A stretch of 64,000 nt of DNA from Oscillatoria nigro-viridis PCC 7112 (GTDB lineage Bacteria > Cyanobacteriota > Cyanobacteriia > Cyanobacteriales > Microcoleaceae), in assembly GCF_000317475.1 (NCBI RefSeq), contig NC_019729.1:3796501-3860500 (forward strand), written 5' to 3'. The first letter of the stretch is position 1; each line of letters starts with the position of its first letter. Below the pieces are notes generated by a model. It ran no database searches. It worked only from the letters and a program-made list of their open reading frames with translations, and was not told where the DNA came from. The position numbers were made by a program, and so were the translations under genes. Positions 42,051-51,316 of this stretch are shown piece by piece.

Positions 42051-43280
42051 TCAATAGTGGGCTTTACCGTTATTGAGAAAATAAGCGATTGCTGCATCGC
42101 CCAAACCCTTTGTAGAAATTGTACTAGCTCCCGCAGACAGCACGCTTCCCCAACCAGGTATGAACTTCAAAGCGATGTCAGCGATGCCCACCATTCCAGC
42201 ATTTGCACCAGCACCTACTCCGAAAGTTACCACAAAATCTTTGACTGTTTGTTCCGAAAACTCCCGACCACTGAGCCAACCGATATACATCACCATAAAA
42301 GTTTGAATAGCTGCAACCGCTGGTATTGCTGCACCAGGTATCGGGTTTGCAGAGACAGCGCCACTCAAGCCCGAACAGGCTACAACAAGTGTATTAGCAG
42401 CAGTGAGTTGAATCTCTGCAAGGTGTGCCATTCGTGCCAAAGAGCCGCGTGTTTCTCTTGGCGTATATTTGATCATTGTTTCTACTAATTCAGTGATATT
42501 CCATCGGCCGTCCTGGTCAGGAAGTATCAAACCATTTATACCATCTTCATACTCAGCGTATGCAGCGGTTGGAACAACTTTTTTTATATGAGATCGCAAC
42601 TTCTCTCGCTGTTGTAAATAACCATAGAAGTTTTGAACTTCTGCATCAATATTGCGATTTTTTCTCTCGTTTTTTGTCGGCAAAGTAACCCGTGGAGGAG
42701 ATAATTCATCACACTTGGTTAAAACTCCAATTACGGGCAAATCCCGTCTATACTTCTTCTGAATTTCCGTGAGAATCAATGTACACATATCAATATCTTG
42801 TTGACTACCGCTATGAACTTCTGTCGCCTTGCATATAAAAAGAACAACATCTGGACACTCTTTGTTTACAGCTTGCATGATACTGTCAAATGGATATTTT
42901 GCTGAATCGGCTTTTCTCGGAGCTTCTGCTTCGTGTAAACCACGTGTGTCCAGAATATGTAGTAAATCAACGCCGTCGTGATGATAATCTTTCCATTCAG
43001 CCTCGCCTGTCTCGGGCTTTGTATCACTCACTTCTGCAACTTTCAACCCGCATATTGCATTAATTAATGATGATTTACCAGATCTAGAGCGACCTATTAC
43101 CATGATCCTTGGCGCTCGTAGTCCTTGCATAGCAGAACGTAAATCGTTCAGTTTCTCTTGAATGTCGCCTTTAAGGGGAACAAAGTTTGGGAGATTATCA
43201 ACAATTTTTAGGATTTCTGTTACTAAAGATTCATTGCGGTTAATCGCCTTATTTGTCTCGTCAGAAGCAGGCATATTCAA
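42051..43280 (-). CDS. Era/dynamin-like GTPase with DUF697-type membrane-associated C-terminus
   Basis: 409 residues. G1 is GRSRSGKSS at about 63-71, G3 DTRG at 111-114 and G4 TKCD at 188-191; the KPETGEAEW stretch at 88-96 would be switch I. From about 285 the chain turns hydrophobic (NTLVVACSGLSGAVSANPIPGAAIPAVAAIQTFMVMYIGWLSG, then VKDFVVTFGVGAGANAGMVGIADIALKFIPGWGSVLSAG), which resembles DUF697 of YcjF-like proteins. It would be a membrane-linked GTPase switch. It lies 70 bp downstream of the 802-residue gene on the same strand, so the two are probably one operon. Confidence 0.8.
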   Translation of the reverse strand: MNMPASDETNKAINRNESLVTEILKIVDNLPNFVPLKGDIQEKLNDLRSAMQGLRAPRIMVIGRSRSGKSSLINAICGLKVAEVSDTKPETGEAEWKDYHHDGVDLLHILDTRGLHEAEAPRKADSAKYPFDSIMQAVNKECPDVVLFICKATEVHSGSQQDIDMCTLILTEIQKKYRRDLPVIGVLTKCDELSPPRVTLPTKNERKNRNIDAEVQNFYGYLQQREKLRSHIKKVVPTAAYAEYEDGINGLILPDQDGRWNITELVETMIKYTPRETRGSLARMAHLAEIQLTAANTLVVACSGLSGAVSANPIPGAAIPAVAAIQTFMVMYIGWLSGREFSEQTVKDFVVTFGVGAGANAGMVGIADIALKFIPGWGSVLSAGASTISTKGLGDAAIAYFLNNGKAHY

Positions 43281-43350
43281 ACTCCCTGTTTAGATAGTAA
43301 TTAGGTGTGAAGCCTTGATACCCAGCAGAATCGCAGGCAAAAGTTGCTGC

Positions 43351-45759
43351 CTAAACTGTGCTATATTTTTGACCAATTTGTCGAAGCAATTTAGTGAAAT
43401 TCTCCTTGTCAGATTCGTTTTGAAACGTATCTACTACCTTTTTTAACCTAGACAAGTCATTGGTATAGTTCTTGTCAGATAGCTGTGACACCAATTGCGA
43501 CGATAAAAATTTTCCTAAATCAGGTTCATTAGATAAAACATCTACAACATCTTTCAACTTAGACAAGTTCTGACTGTACTTCTCGTCTGATAAAATAGCT
43601 ACTGCATTTTTTAATGGTGGCAACTTGTTTTTATACTTCTCATTAGAAACCAGATCCGATAAGTTTTTGTCACTCCCCACTATAGCTACTAACTCTTGCA
43701 ACTTAGATAAATTGGTAGAGTATTTCTCGTCTGACAAAATATCTACTACCTTTTTCAACTTAGACAACTCCTGTTTCTGCTTCGCGTCAGAGAGCAGTGA
43801 AGTTAATTTGCTTTCCGTCTTGACAAATTTTGCTAAATTTTCATAGTTAATGGCATCAGCTTCTGAAAGAAATATTTTCCAAGCCATTTTTGCGTTTGTA
43901 AATACAACCCCCTCTTTTGCATCCTTTAAAAAACTGTTGTCTATCAAAGCGATTACTTTTTCTCCAGAGTCAATACATAGCCATGAAGACAGCGCTTTGG
44001 ATAGTTTATCTAATGGAATATTAGGAGCAGAAAATCCCTCTTTAATGCCATTTGTTGGACTTACATTTTTTTGTAAAAATTCTCCTAAATCATCCGCAAT
44101 GATATTTTCAGTATAGGTGTAGGTTCGAGTTTCTAACTGGTGCAGCACGGATGAATCGCGAGTCTTTACAGATTTGCGATATGACCAAATTCCAATTGCT
44201 ACACCCCCAGCAACAACAGCAGTACCGCCCGTGATTAAACCGAGTCCCCCAAGAGCCGAAATAGTGGCAGTAATAGCAGCAGCACCAGACAATGTACCGG
44301 CTACTTCCAAAGCAGTCGCAACAGTCCAAGCAGCTAAAACAGTTGCAGTAGCGGCGACTGTTCCTGTACCAATTGCAATTCCCAGGTTTTTTTGGTCTTC
44401 GCTATCCATTTCTGAGACTAACGCAATAGACAGGACTCCTGCGGCTCCAATTAACGCGGCTCCTCCTGTTACTACTGCTAAACCACCCAGCATTCCTAAA
44501 CCACCAGATGCGACAGAACCACCACCTAAAACAGCTAAAGTCGCGTTGGTTGCAGCCACTCCTGATAAACTACTAATAGTGACACCTGTTGCTGTTCTTA
44601 CTCCAAGTAGACTTAGTATTTTCGTAGCTATTGGAACAATTGCTGCTCCTGCTTTTTTAGCAGCATCTTTAGCATCTTGAGCATCATCCATCCGGTCTTT
44701 GAATTCTACAAAAGCTTGGACAAAATCATAAATTTTTTCACCAATATCAACTTGATTATCTAAATTTTGTTCCCTTGCTATTGAGTAAACAACTTTAGCA
44801 TTTTCTGGAATTTCAGCATTACTGATGAATGAGTCTAGGGATTTTAAAGCTACGGCATCTTCTACTCTTTTCCCAGCACGTACCTGCTGATAAGTTGACA
44901 GGTACTTTTTCGGTTGAGCGGGAGTTAATTTTTGGTTGTCCTCGATCAGTTTTACAAGAATGAAGTCCACTGTTAAGGCTGCTATCTTGGTACTGGCTGA
45001 AAGGTAGTATTGTTTGATTTCTAAAGGCAGTGCCGACGCGGCAACAATTGAGTCAATCTCTGTGAGCGCCTTAAAGTCAGGAACAGGTTCGCTGGCACGG
45101 ACAGAGGCAAAAGTCCCTCTAATTAGTTTCTTTTCTGCCTCAGTTAGTTTAGATTGACTTAATGCCATTTCAATGGCTTGCTCAGTTCCGAGTAAGCGCG
45201 AATTGTTACTGGCGATTTCGTAACGCTCTTTAATTTTTTTGTCTAGCTTTGAGGAGCCTATCACATAATCAAGAAAATCCAAGGCAATCACATCGTTAAT
45301 ATACTCACCATCCTCGATTTGCTCATAAACAAATTTGCATTTAGCTTTGCTTACTTCTTTGATAAATTGCGTATTTTTGTCAATTTCTTGATAAATTTCC
45401 TCTTTTATTCCGAGTTGTCTATCGTATAAGGTATGCAAAACTACAGTAATATCTTTACCGTCTTGGCCGCGCCCTTTGATGGTAATCTCTTGGCTATCTT
45501 GAGCTTTGGAGGGAATTGCTACCTGACAAGGTTCTCCAGATCGCAAAGTAAATGTTTCTTTTCCTCCGTTGCGTGCTGTGGTATAAGGAACAAAAATATG
45601 ATATGTCTCCAACCTAGAGGGATTTTTATCTAATCCCTCACTATCAGCCATAGCGCTAGCTGGATCAAGCAAGTCTTTTGTCAATAAACCCAAAGTACCT
45701 AAAGCAACATAACTAAGAAAAGAGCGACGGTTGAGAGGAGAAATATTTAGGTGAGTCAT
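43351..45759 (-). CDS. Large protein with Tat-like signal, hydrophobic Gly/Ala core and C-terminal repeats; unknown
   Basis: 802 residues. The N-terminus NRRSFLSYVALGTLGLL fits a twin-arginine signal, followed by PASAMA as a possible cut near 38. Residues about 45-370 form a helical soluble part containing FTLRSGEPCQV and several LKLDSFI-type repeats (VRAGKRVEDAVALKSLDSFISNAEIPENAK and similar). Residues about 370-525 are an almost unbroken Gly/Ala/Val hydrophobic region with GGGSVASGGLGMLGGLAVVTGG and SALGGLGLITGGTAVVAGG, like glycine-zipper or pore-forming segments. The C-terminus (about 656-773) repeats LSDEKYSxNLSKLKxVVDxLS units. I recognise no named family. The GTPase gene follows. Confidence 0.65.
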   Translation of the reverse strand: MTHLNISPLNRRSFLSYVALGTLGLLTKDLLDPASAMADSEGLDKNPSRLETYHIFVPYTTARNGGKETFTLRSGEPCQVAIPSKAQDSQEITIKGRGQDGKDITVVLHTLYDRQLGIKEEIYQEIDKNTQFIKEVSKAKCKFVYEQIEDGEYINDVIALDFLDYVIGSSKLDKKIKERYEIASNNSRLLGTEQAIEMALSQSKLTEAEKKLIRGTFASVRASEPVPDFKALTEIDSIVAASALPLEIKQYYLSASTKIAALTVDFILVKLIEDNQKLTPAQPKKYLSTYQQVRAGKRVEDAVALKSLDSFISNAEIPENAKVVYSIAREQNLDNQVDIGEKIYDFVQAFVEFKDRMDDAQDAKDAAKKAGAAIVPIATKILSLLGVRTATGVTISSLSGVAATNATLAVLGGGSVASGGLGMLGGLAVVTGGAALIGAAGVLSIALVSEMDSEDQKNLGIAIGTGTVAATATVLAAWTVATALEVAGTLSGAAAITATISALGGLGLITGGTAVVAGGVAIGIWSYRKSVKTRDSSVLHQLETRTYTYTENIIADDLGEFLQKNVSPTNGIKEGFSAPNIPLDKLSKALSSWLCIDSGEKVIALIDNSFLKDAKEGVVFTNAKMAWKIFLSEADAINYENLAKFVKTESKLTSLLSDAKQKQELSKLKKVVDILSDEKYSTNLSKLQELVAIVGSDKNLSDLVSNEKYKNKLPPLKNAVAILSDEKYSQNLSKLKDVVDVLSNEPDLGKFLSSQLVSQLSDKNYTNDLSRLKKVVDTFQNESDKENFTKLLRQIGQKYSTV

Positions 45760-46008
45760 AACTGAGTATTTGTAGCTTGAATGCAGTTTTTAGGCGAAAT
45801 AATCAAATCCGAACTCTAATTTATCAAGTTCGTTACTTCCAAATTTACTAGCAAACTTACCCTTAGCCCTAGTGGCCCACCCCAAAGCCTCTGCTTGCTC
45901 CTAAATCAGATGAGCTTGTTTCTTTGACGCCAATTTTCCTTGCGACAAAGCAAACTCACTCTATTTAATCACCGACACCCAACTTTGTCAACACAATACC
46001 CGCAGCAG
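45760..46008. other. Intergenic region, nothing recognised
   Basis: 249 bp between the Tat-signal gene start and the VapC-like stop. No promoter element, repeat or small gene stood out. Confidence 0.4.
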
Positions 46009-46401
46009 CTATGACCATAACCGCTGAAGGTCATAGGCGTCAAAAGCCACATCACGACTAACCAAAACAAGGGAATGATTAATCGCCTGTGCCACCAGAA
46101 TGCGATCGAAAGGATCTCGATGATGCAGCGGCAAGTTAAGATAGCACTCTGTATCCGAGAATGTGATGGGCAAAACCTCTATTTTTAGTTGTTGCAACAC
46201 TTCCTCTAATTCAGAGAATGAGTTTTGCAAGCTTAGTTTTCCTAAACCAAGCTTAATGGAAATTTCCCATAAGCTAGCGATACTCAACCTGAGAGTGTTA
46301 CTTGGATCTTCAAGAAGTTCTGCTGCTTTAGAACTTAATTGTTTACTGTCTTCCAAGTACCAGAGAAAAGTATGGGTATCCAGTAGAATATTCATGTTCA
46401 C
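46009..46401 (-). CDS. vapC: VapC-like PIN toxin
   Basis: 130 residues. MNILLDTHTFLWYLEDSKQLS carries the first Asp (LLDTHTFLW), SIASLWEISIKLGLGKLSL the Glu, and LPLHHRDPFDRILVAQAINHSLVLVSRD the D-x-x-D pair, so the metal site of PIN ribonucleases is complete. It overlaps by 4 bp the antitoxin gene upstream (ATGA), the standard VapBC order. Confidence 0.9.
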   Translation of the reverse strand: MNMNILLDTHTFLWYLEDSKQLSSKAAELLEDPSNTLRLSIASLWEISIKLGLGKLSLQNSFSELEEVLQQLKIEVLPITFSDTECYLNLPLHHRDPFDRILVAQAINHSLVLVSRDVAFDAYDLQRLWS

Positions 46402-46613
46402 ATATAATCCTTTAAATCTTCGAGAGGTTCATCAAAATCATCAGACATCCAGATTTTACCTTTCCAAATTCCAAGTCCCCCTCGCTTTGTCGGCTTTTCT
46501 TGATTAGAGTTTTTAGCCTGCTTTTCGATCAAAAACTCAATATAATGAAGCACTTCTGTCTGAAGAGACTCAGGGAGTTCTGCTAATTTTTCTAAAATGA
46601 CTGGCTGTATCAT
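46398..46613 (-). CDS. DUF2281-type antitoxin of the VapC-like toxin
   Basis: 71 residues from the ATG at 46613 (MIQPVILEKLAELPESLQTEVLHYIEFLIEKQ). A longer frame upstream lacks family likeness. The LPESLQxEVLxYIEFL pattern is DUF2281; the C-terminal FDEPLEDLKDYM would wrap the toxin. Stop and toxin start overlap by 4 bp. Confidence 0.85.
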   Translation of the reverse strand: MIQPVILEKLAELPESLQTEVLHYIEFLIEKQAKNSNQEKPTKRGGLGIWKGKIWMSDDFDEPLEDLKDYM

Positions 46614-46722
46614 GGTTTCTACTTGCGATCGCAACGCATCTACTCCATTAAAGCACCAACACCCAATGTCAGCAACAGAATACCCCATGATCTAGCCCGA
46701 TCGCCCCCGCCTCCCAAATCCC

Positions 46723-46770
46723 GTGAAGCGAAGCTATTCCGTTCGCGAAGCGTTCCCGAATGGTAGGGAA
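46723..46770. repeat. Dispersed repeat family C, copy 1
   Basis: GTGAAGCGAAGCTATTCCGT, then TCGCGAAGCGTTCCCGAATGG, TAGGG. The block recurs almost identically but inverted at 51121-51168. Confidence 0.8.
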
Positions 46771-46878
46771 TCGCCCAAAATCGCACTGACACCATCCTTA
46801 TTTTGCAACTTGCCTAAAATTACCCGATCGACTATTGTTCCTAGTAGATATGATCTTCATATAACAACCAACAAAAAC

Positions 46879-47763
46879 ATGACAGCAATATTACCGCCTT
46901 GGATAGTTTTAGACTCCCTATTGCACAACTGGCTACTAGAAGATATCGGTAGGGGCGATCGCACAACATCGGCCTTATTTCCAGCAAACAGCATCCAGGG
47001 TACTGCTAAATGGATTGTCAAAGAAGCTGGAGTCATTGCCGGATTGCCAATTGCCGATCGCACATTTAAACTTTTAGACAGCAGCCTCAGTTTCATCCCC
47101 CAAGTACCAGAAGGGAAATTGTGCGACAAAGGAGAAGTAATTGCCGAGATTTCGGGCAATTTCGATGCGCTGCTAACCGGAGAAAGAGTAGCTTTAAACT
47201 TGGCAATGCGTTTGAGCGGCATCGCTACTTTAACTCAGAAATATGTTGACAAAATTGCCGATTTGCCCGTGCAATTGGTGGATACGCGCAAGACAACGCC
47301 GGGGTTGAGATTGTTGGAAAAATACGCGACTCAAATCGGCGGTGCTTGCAATCACCGGATGGGCTTAGATGACGCGGTGATGGTGAAAGACAATCACATT
47401 GCGGCGGCTGGGGGAATTGCAGAGGCGATCGCCCTAATTCGCAATTCTATCCCCTATCCGCTGACGATCGAAGTCGAAACCGAAACTCTCGCTGAAGTAG
47501 AAACAGCTTTGCAGCACAAAGCCGATATTATCATGTTAGATAATATGTCCTTTGATTTGATGCGGCAGGCAGTGGCAATAATTCGCCAAAAGAGCGATCG
47601 GGTAAAAATTGAAGCTTCCGGCAATGTTACTTTAGAAACTATTAGAAGTGTAGCCGAAACCGGAGTAGATTATATTTCTACCAGTGCTCCGATTACGCGA
47701 TCGACTTGGCTGGATTTGAGCATGAAAATTAATAGTAATACCCGCAGTCCGGCAGGGGTTTAA
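46879..47763 (+). CDS. nadC: Nicotinate-nucleotide pyrophosphorylase (quinolinate phosphoribosyltransferase)
   Basis: 294 residues from the ATG at 46879; the open frame extends 52 codons further up but those are repeat DNA. Landmarks: LLEDIGRGDRTTSALFP, GVIAGLPIADRTF, ALLTGERVALNLAMRLSGIATLT, VDTRKTTPGLRLLEKYA, GGACNHRMGLDDAVMVKDNHIAA, IEVETETLAEVETAL and LEAIRSVAETGVDYIST-type C-terminal strand. It converts quinolinate and PRPP to nicotinate mononucleotide in NAD synthesis. The last residues and stop lie inside a palindrome (47753-47773). Confidence 0.95.
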   Translation: MTAILPPWIVLDSLLHNWLLEDIGRGDRTTSALFPANSIQGTAKWIVKEAGVIAGLPIADRTFKLLDSSLSFIPQVPEGKLCDKGEVIAEISGNFDALLTGERVALNLAMRLSGIATLTQKYVDKIADLPVQLVDTRKTTPGLRLLEKYATQIGGACNHRMGLDDAVMVKDNHIAAAGGIAEAIALIRNSIPYPLTIEVETETLAEVETALQHKADIIMLDNMSFDLMRQAVAIIRQKSDRVKIEASGNVTLETIRSVAETGVDYISTSAPITRSTWLDLSMKINSNTRSPAGV

Positions 47764-47773
47764 ACCCCTGGCG
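47753..47773. repeat. Palindrome overlapping the nadC stop codon
   Basis: CAGGGGTTTAAACCCCTG, perfect. The TAA of nadC is its centre. The same GGCAGGGGTTT..AACCCC core forms the 3' part of family A repeats and a relative (CGGGGGTTTAAACCCCCG) lies near 26403-26420. Confidence 0.7.
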
Positions 47774-47917
47774 GTATTTGGGGCCCGATCGATATTTCGG
47801 CTGAATTTGATACCAATGGGCAATGCCGTGTCCGACCTTGCTGAGAGTCAACTGTCAACTATTGGTTAGTTATTACCAATAACCAATAACCAATAACCAC
47901 TAACTACTAACAAATTA

Positions 47918-48946
47918 CTACTTAGAGATAAAATGAACCCAAAAATTCCCGTCAGGCATACAGAGGCTGCGGATTAAGCGGTAAGTATAGTGCAAGTAAG
48001 CACCGCTGACACTTGTATCGTAGCCAGTTCGGAACCACTCGCCATAGGGATCGTGGACGAAGAATCCCTCGCTGTCGTAGCCTGATGCAACTATAATGTG
48101 ACCGAAAGACGTGAAGTATCCGTGGATGACAGCGGGATTTCCGCTGGCCAGCCAATCTTGAACGTCATCAATAGTTGCATTCTCGGTAAAGAAATCTTGA
48201 GCGCCGTAATCTCTAACAATCTTTGCTAAATCGTAGGGGTCCCAGCGACTGTAACCTTTGGCGATCGCATATTCGTAAAGTTCGTCTTCATATTGCCCGG
48301 TTTGTTGGCGCCGCGGCACCTTCAAAAAGTCCATACACATCGCTAATGAAGTTACATTGCAAGAACCTGTAGGATTGTTCAAGTTATCCATTTGCGATAG
48401 ATAAGGAATGCCAAGCCTGACAGTTGGGGGATTCGGTTTCGGATAAAACAGAACGCCGTCTTGAGTAATTTGAGCGTGTGGTCCAAAAACATACCAAATC
48501 CCTGAATCTTTGAAAGACTCGTTGCGGAGAGCAACTCTGATGTGGCCGCGAGCCGGAGCATAAGCCAGGATCTCAAACTCTTTTCCGGCTGGTATTACTT
48601 GTTTTTCCAAGTCCTGAAGTTGAGAAGACGCCAGCGGTTTTGATTTAAAAATGGTGTCTCGGAGCGTTTTCAGGATCAGGGGATGTGTGGGAATCTCCTC
48701 TGGTTTGGTTTCGATCAGCTTTTTGGCTGTGACTGCTCCCAAAAAACCCGCTTCCCCGCACTTCATCAGAGTTTGAAATCGGTGGAGAGTGGCGGTAGAG
48801 AGAGGGCCAAAAATTCCGTCTACAGGAGGCTTCAGTAAACCCAGGTCAATGAGGCGGCTTTGAATTTGGCCACTGAGTTCGTCGTCGGCAGCAATTGCTT
48901 TGGCATCGTACCTAATTTTTGAGTTGAGAAAGTTTTGTAATTTCAT
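47918..48946 (-). CDS. C39-like cysteine peptidase with N-terminal peptidoglycan-binding domain
   Basis: 342 residues from the ATG at 48946; a TTG six codons upstream is less likely. Residues about 25-80 form a PG_binding_1-like unit (IQSRLIDLGLLKPPVDGIFGPLSTATLHRFQ). The C-terminal C39/papain-like domain has Cys196 in PTGSCNVTSLAMCMDFL, and FGHIIVASGYDSEGFFVHDP with the active His and Asp/Asn partner. No signal peptide is seen. Likely a cell-wall or cell-lysis peptidase; it is not linked to an ABC exporter, so bacteriocin maturation is unlikely. Confidence 0.8.
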   Translation of the reverse strand: MKLQNFLNSKIRYDAKAIAADDELSGQIQSRLIDLGLLKPPVDGIFGPLSTATLHRFQTLMKCGEAGFLGAVTAKKLIETKPEEIPTHPLILKTLRDTIFKSKPLASSQLQDLEKQVIPAGKEFEILAYAPARGHIRVALRNESFKDSGIWYVFGPHAQITQDGVLFYPKPNPPTVRLGIPYLSQMDNLNNPTGSCNVTSLAMCMDFLKVPRRQQTGQYEDELYEYAIAKGYSRWDPYDLAKIVRDYGAQDFFTENATIDDVQDWLASGNPAVIHGYFTSFGHIIVASGYDSEGFFVHDPYGEWFRTGYDTSVSGAYLHYTYRLIRSLCMPDGNFWVHFISK

Positions 48947-48974
48947 GCTTGCGTGCCCTGTCAATCCATTGCGC

Positions 48975-49475
48975 GATTTTAGATTTTAGATTTTAGATTT
49001 TAGAATTACGATCGCCGATAAATCTGGTTTCCCTAGAGTAAATTGCTGGGTCGTCAATAATTCCCAGTTTATCGTCTCATAAAATTACGGTAATTTTGTC
49101 GCTCAATCGATTTTAGATTTTAGAATTACGATGCCGATAAATCTGGTTTCCCTAGAGTAAATTGCTGGGTCGTCAATAATTCCCAGTCGATCGTCTCATA
49201 AAATTACGCTAATTTTGCGGCTCAATCGATTTTAGATTTTAGATTTTAGATTTTAGAATTACGATGCCGATAAACCCGGTTTCCCTAGACTAAATTACTG
49301 GGTCGTCAATAACTCCCAGTCGATCGTCTCATAAAATTACGCTAATTTTGCCGCTCAATCGATTTTAGATTTTAGATTTACGATGCCGATAAACCCGGTT
49401 TCCCTAGAGTAAATTGCTGGGTCGTCAATAACTCCCAGTCGATCGTCTCATAAAATTACGGTAATTTTGCCGATC
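48975..49475. repeat. Four-copy tandem array of a ~120-bp repeat with nested heptamers
   Basis: Units begin ACGATxxCCGATAAA at 49008, 49128, 49261 and 49380. Each contains TCTGGTTTCCCTAGAGTAAA, TTGCTGGGTCGTCAATAA, CGTCTCATAAAATTACG and a run of TTTTAGA heptamers. Spacing is 120, 133 and 119 bp; the difference comes from the number of heptamers. No open frame of note. The rest of 48965-49668 is AT-rich and featureless. Confidence 0.9.
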
Positions 49476-49668
49476 GCTCGTACCTTAAAGGCTTCATATT
49501 AATTATTTGATACAAAACCTTCAAGGCGAGAGCCGATCGAATTTCACGCACTATTGACTAAAAATCCCTCGTGCGCGTTGACGAATTGTTTCTGCCGAAT
49601 GCCGAATGCCGTTGGATGGCTCAAAAGCATAGGGATGGGAGAATTGCCCTGTTGAGGCGAAGTCCGAT

Positions 49669-50997
49669 TTATGCTTCGCCGGGGCGAATTACCACGACAC
49701 CCATTGCGTCGGGAGATAGATATTTGACGGCGGCTTCTCGGAGATCCTCGGCAGTCTGAGCTTGGATGCAGGCGGCATAGTTGAGGGCGGGAGCGATATC
49801 TCCTACCATCGACTGATAGTAACCGTACAAATTTGCTCGATCGCTCGGAGTTTCGTTACCAAAGATAAACCGATTTGCTACTTGAGTGCGGATGCGGGAA
49901 ATTTCGGCATCAGTCACCAGTTCGGTTTGGAGAGTGCGGATGTGTTGGACGATGGCAGCTTCCACCGCTGGCAAGTTTTCTGTCGGTAGTTGAGCGGAAA
50001 TTGAGAATACGCCGCCTAGTCGCTGAGTCATGTTGCTGACCGAAATTGACGAAACTAGCCCTTTTTCTTCGCGCAAATCATGAACCAAGCGAGTTGTGCG
50101 GCCGTGACCCAATATTGTCGCCAAAACGTCGAGGGCATAAGTTTCGGACATTTCCACGAAACCTGGCACGCGCCACATCACGATCAGTCGCGCTTGCTGA
50201 AGGGCAGGGTCTACAAATTCGCGGCGGACTGTTTCTGTAAACGGGGATTCTTGCCCGTAGTTGAGGGTTTGGGATTCTGGGTGAAAGTTGCCGACAGCAG
50301 GCACATTTATTTTGTTGTTTCGTGCTGTACTTTTTGCTGCAAAACTGTCTGCGACAATTTCTATTAGTCGATCGACTGGCAAATTGCCGACAGCTACGGC
50401 TGTCATCGCCCCTGGGTGATATCTGCTGCTGTGGAAATCCCGCATTTGTTGCGCTGTCAACTGTTCGATTACCGCAGTCGGGCCGAGTACCGGTCGCTTG
50501 TAGGGCAGGACTTCAAATGCTAATTCCATCGATCGCTGATAGGTGCGGCGGCGGGGATTGTCTTCCGATCGTCTAATTTCTTCTAAGACTACCAGCCGTT
50601 CTCGATCGAAGGCGTCGTCGGGAATGCTGGCGTTGAGCAACACATCGACTTGCAGGGGAGCTAGTTCGGCAAAATCTTTAGGGGCTGTGGTGATGTAATA
50701 GTTAGTGTAATCTTGGCTGGTGGCTGCATTGGTGACAGCGCCGCGCTGCTCGATCGCGCGCTCAAATTCTCCGCTGGGAATGCTGGGAGTTCCCTTAAAA
50801 ATCATGTGTTCTAAAAAGTGAGCCATGCCGTTGATGTCGTCGGGTTCGACGGCTGAGCCTAAATTGAGCCACACGCTGAGGTTAACAGCATCGACCGGCA
50901 AGTGTTCGGCTATAACTGTCAGACCGTTGGGGAAATGGCGGACTGTTGGGGCGTTGAGGGGCGATCGGGGGGAGGTTTTGAGCAGGGTTGATGTCAT
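49669..50997 (-). CDS. M16-family zinc metallopeptidase (processing-peptidase-like)
   Basis: 442 residues. The inverted zinc motif HFLEH is at 60-64 with the distal Glu in VVLEEIRRSEDNPRRR. GLTVIAEHLPVDAVNLSVWLNLGSAVEPDD and the C-terminal RTTRLVHDLREEKGLVSSISV are typical for active single-unit M16B peptidases. No signal peptide is apparent. Such genes in cyanobacteria process peptides in cytosol or periplasm. The ATG at 50997 follows directly from a TTTTAGA-repeat-containing intergenic region. Confidence 0.92.
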   Translation of the reverse strand: MTSTLLKTSPRSPLNAPTVRHFPNGLTVIAEHLPVDAVNLSVWLNLGSAVEPDDINGMAHFLEHMIFKGTPSIPSGEFERAIEQRGAVTNAATSQDYTNYYITTAPKDFAELAPLQVDVLLNASIPDDAFDRERLVVLEEIRRSEDNPRRRTYQRSMELAFEVLPYKRPVLGPTAVIEQLTAQQMRDFHSSRYHPGAMTAVAVGNLPVDRLIEIVADSFAAKSTARNNKINVPAVGNFHPESQTLNYGQESPFTETVRREFVDPALQQARLIVMWRVPGFVEMSETYALDVLATILGHGRTTRLVHDLREEKGLVSSISVSNMTQRLGGVFSISAQLPTENLPAVEAAIVQHIRTLQTELVTDAEISRIRTQVANRFIFGNETPSDRANLYGYYQSMVGDIAPALNYAACIQAQTAEDLREAAVKYLSPDAMGVVVIRPGEA

Positions 50998-51120
50998 TTG
51001 GCTTTTAAATTTATCTTGTTCTCTATATCTTAAAGGGTCATCCGATTTTAGATTTTAGATTTGAGATTTTAGATTGAGCCCACGGCTGATGGTTGGTGGG
51101 GATGTTGTCGGGGGCGATTC

Positions 51121-51168
51121 CCTACCCTTCGGGAACGCTTCGCGAACGGGATAGCTTCGCTTCACGCG
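51121..51168. repeat. Dispersed repeat family C, copy 2 (inverted)
   Basis: Reverse complement of 46723-46770 with two or three changes: CCTACCCTTCGGGAACGCTT, CGCGAACGGGATAGCTTCGC, TTCACGCG. The rest of 50998-51316 holds TTTTAGA heptamers (51044-51075) and no gene. Confidence 0.85.
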
Positions 51169-51316
51169 AAATACGAGAGCGGTGAGGGCGTGAGGGTTAT
51201 GAGAAATCACTGCGATCGACAAAACAAAAGTTGATTTCTTAAAACTTGCAAGTTATAGTCTTGTTTGAATTTAGCCTTTAATCCCTTCTTTTCGCATTCA
51301 AGTTTCGGAGTTGCCA

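Noticed and set aside
46723..46878. 52-codon upstream extension of nadC
   Set aside because: It translates repeat C DNA and is absent from the NadC family pattern.
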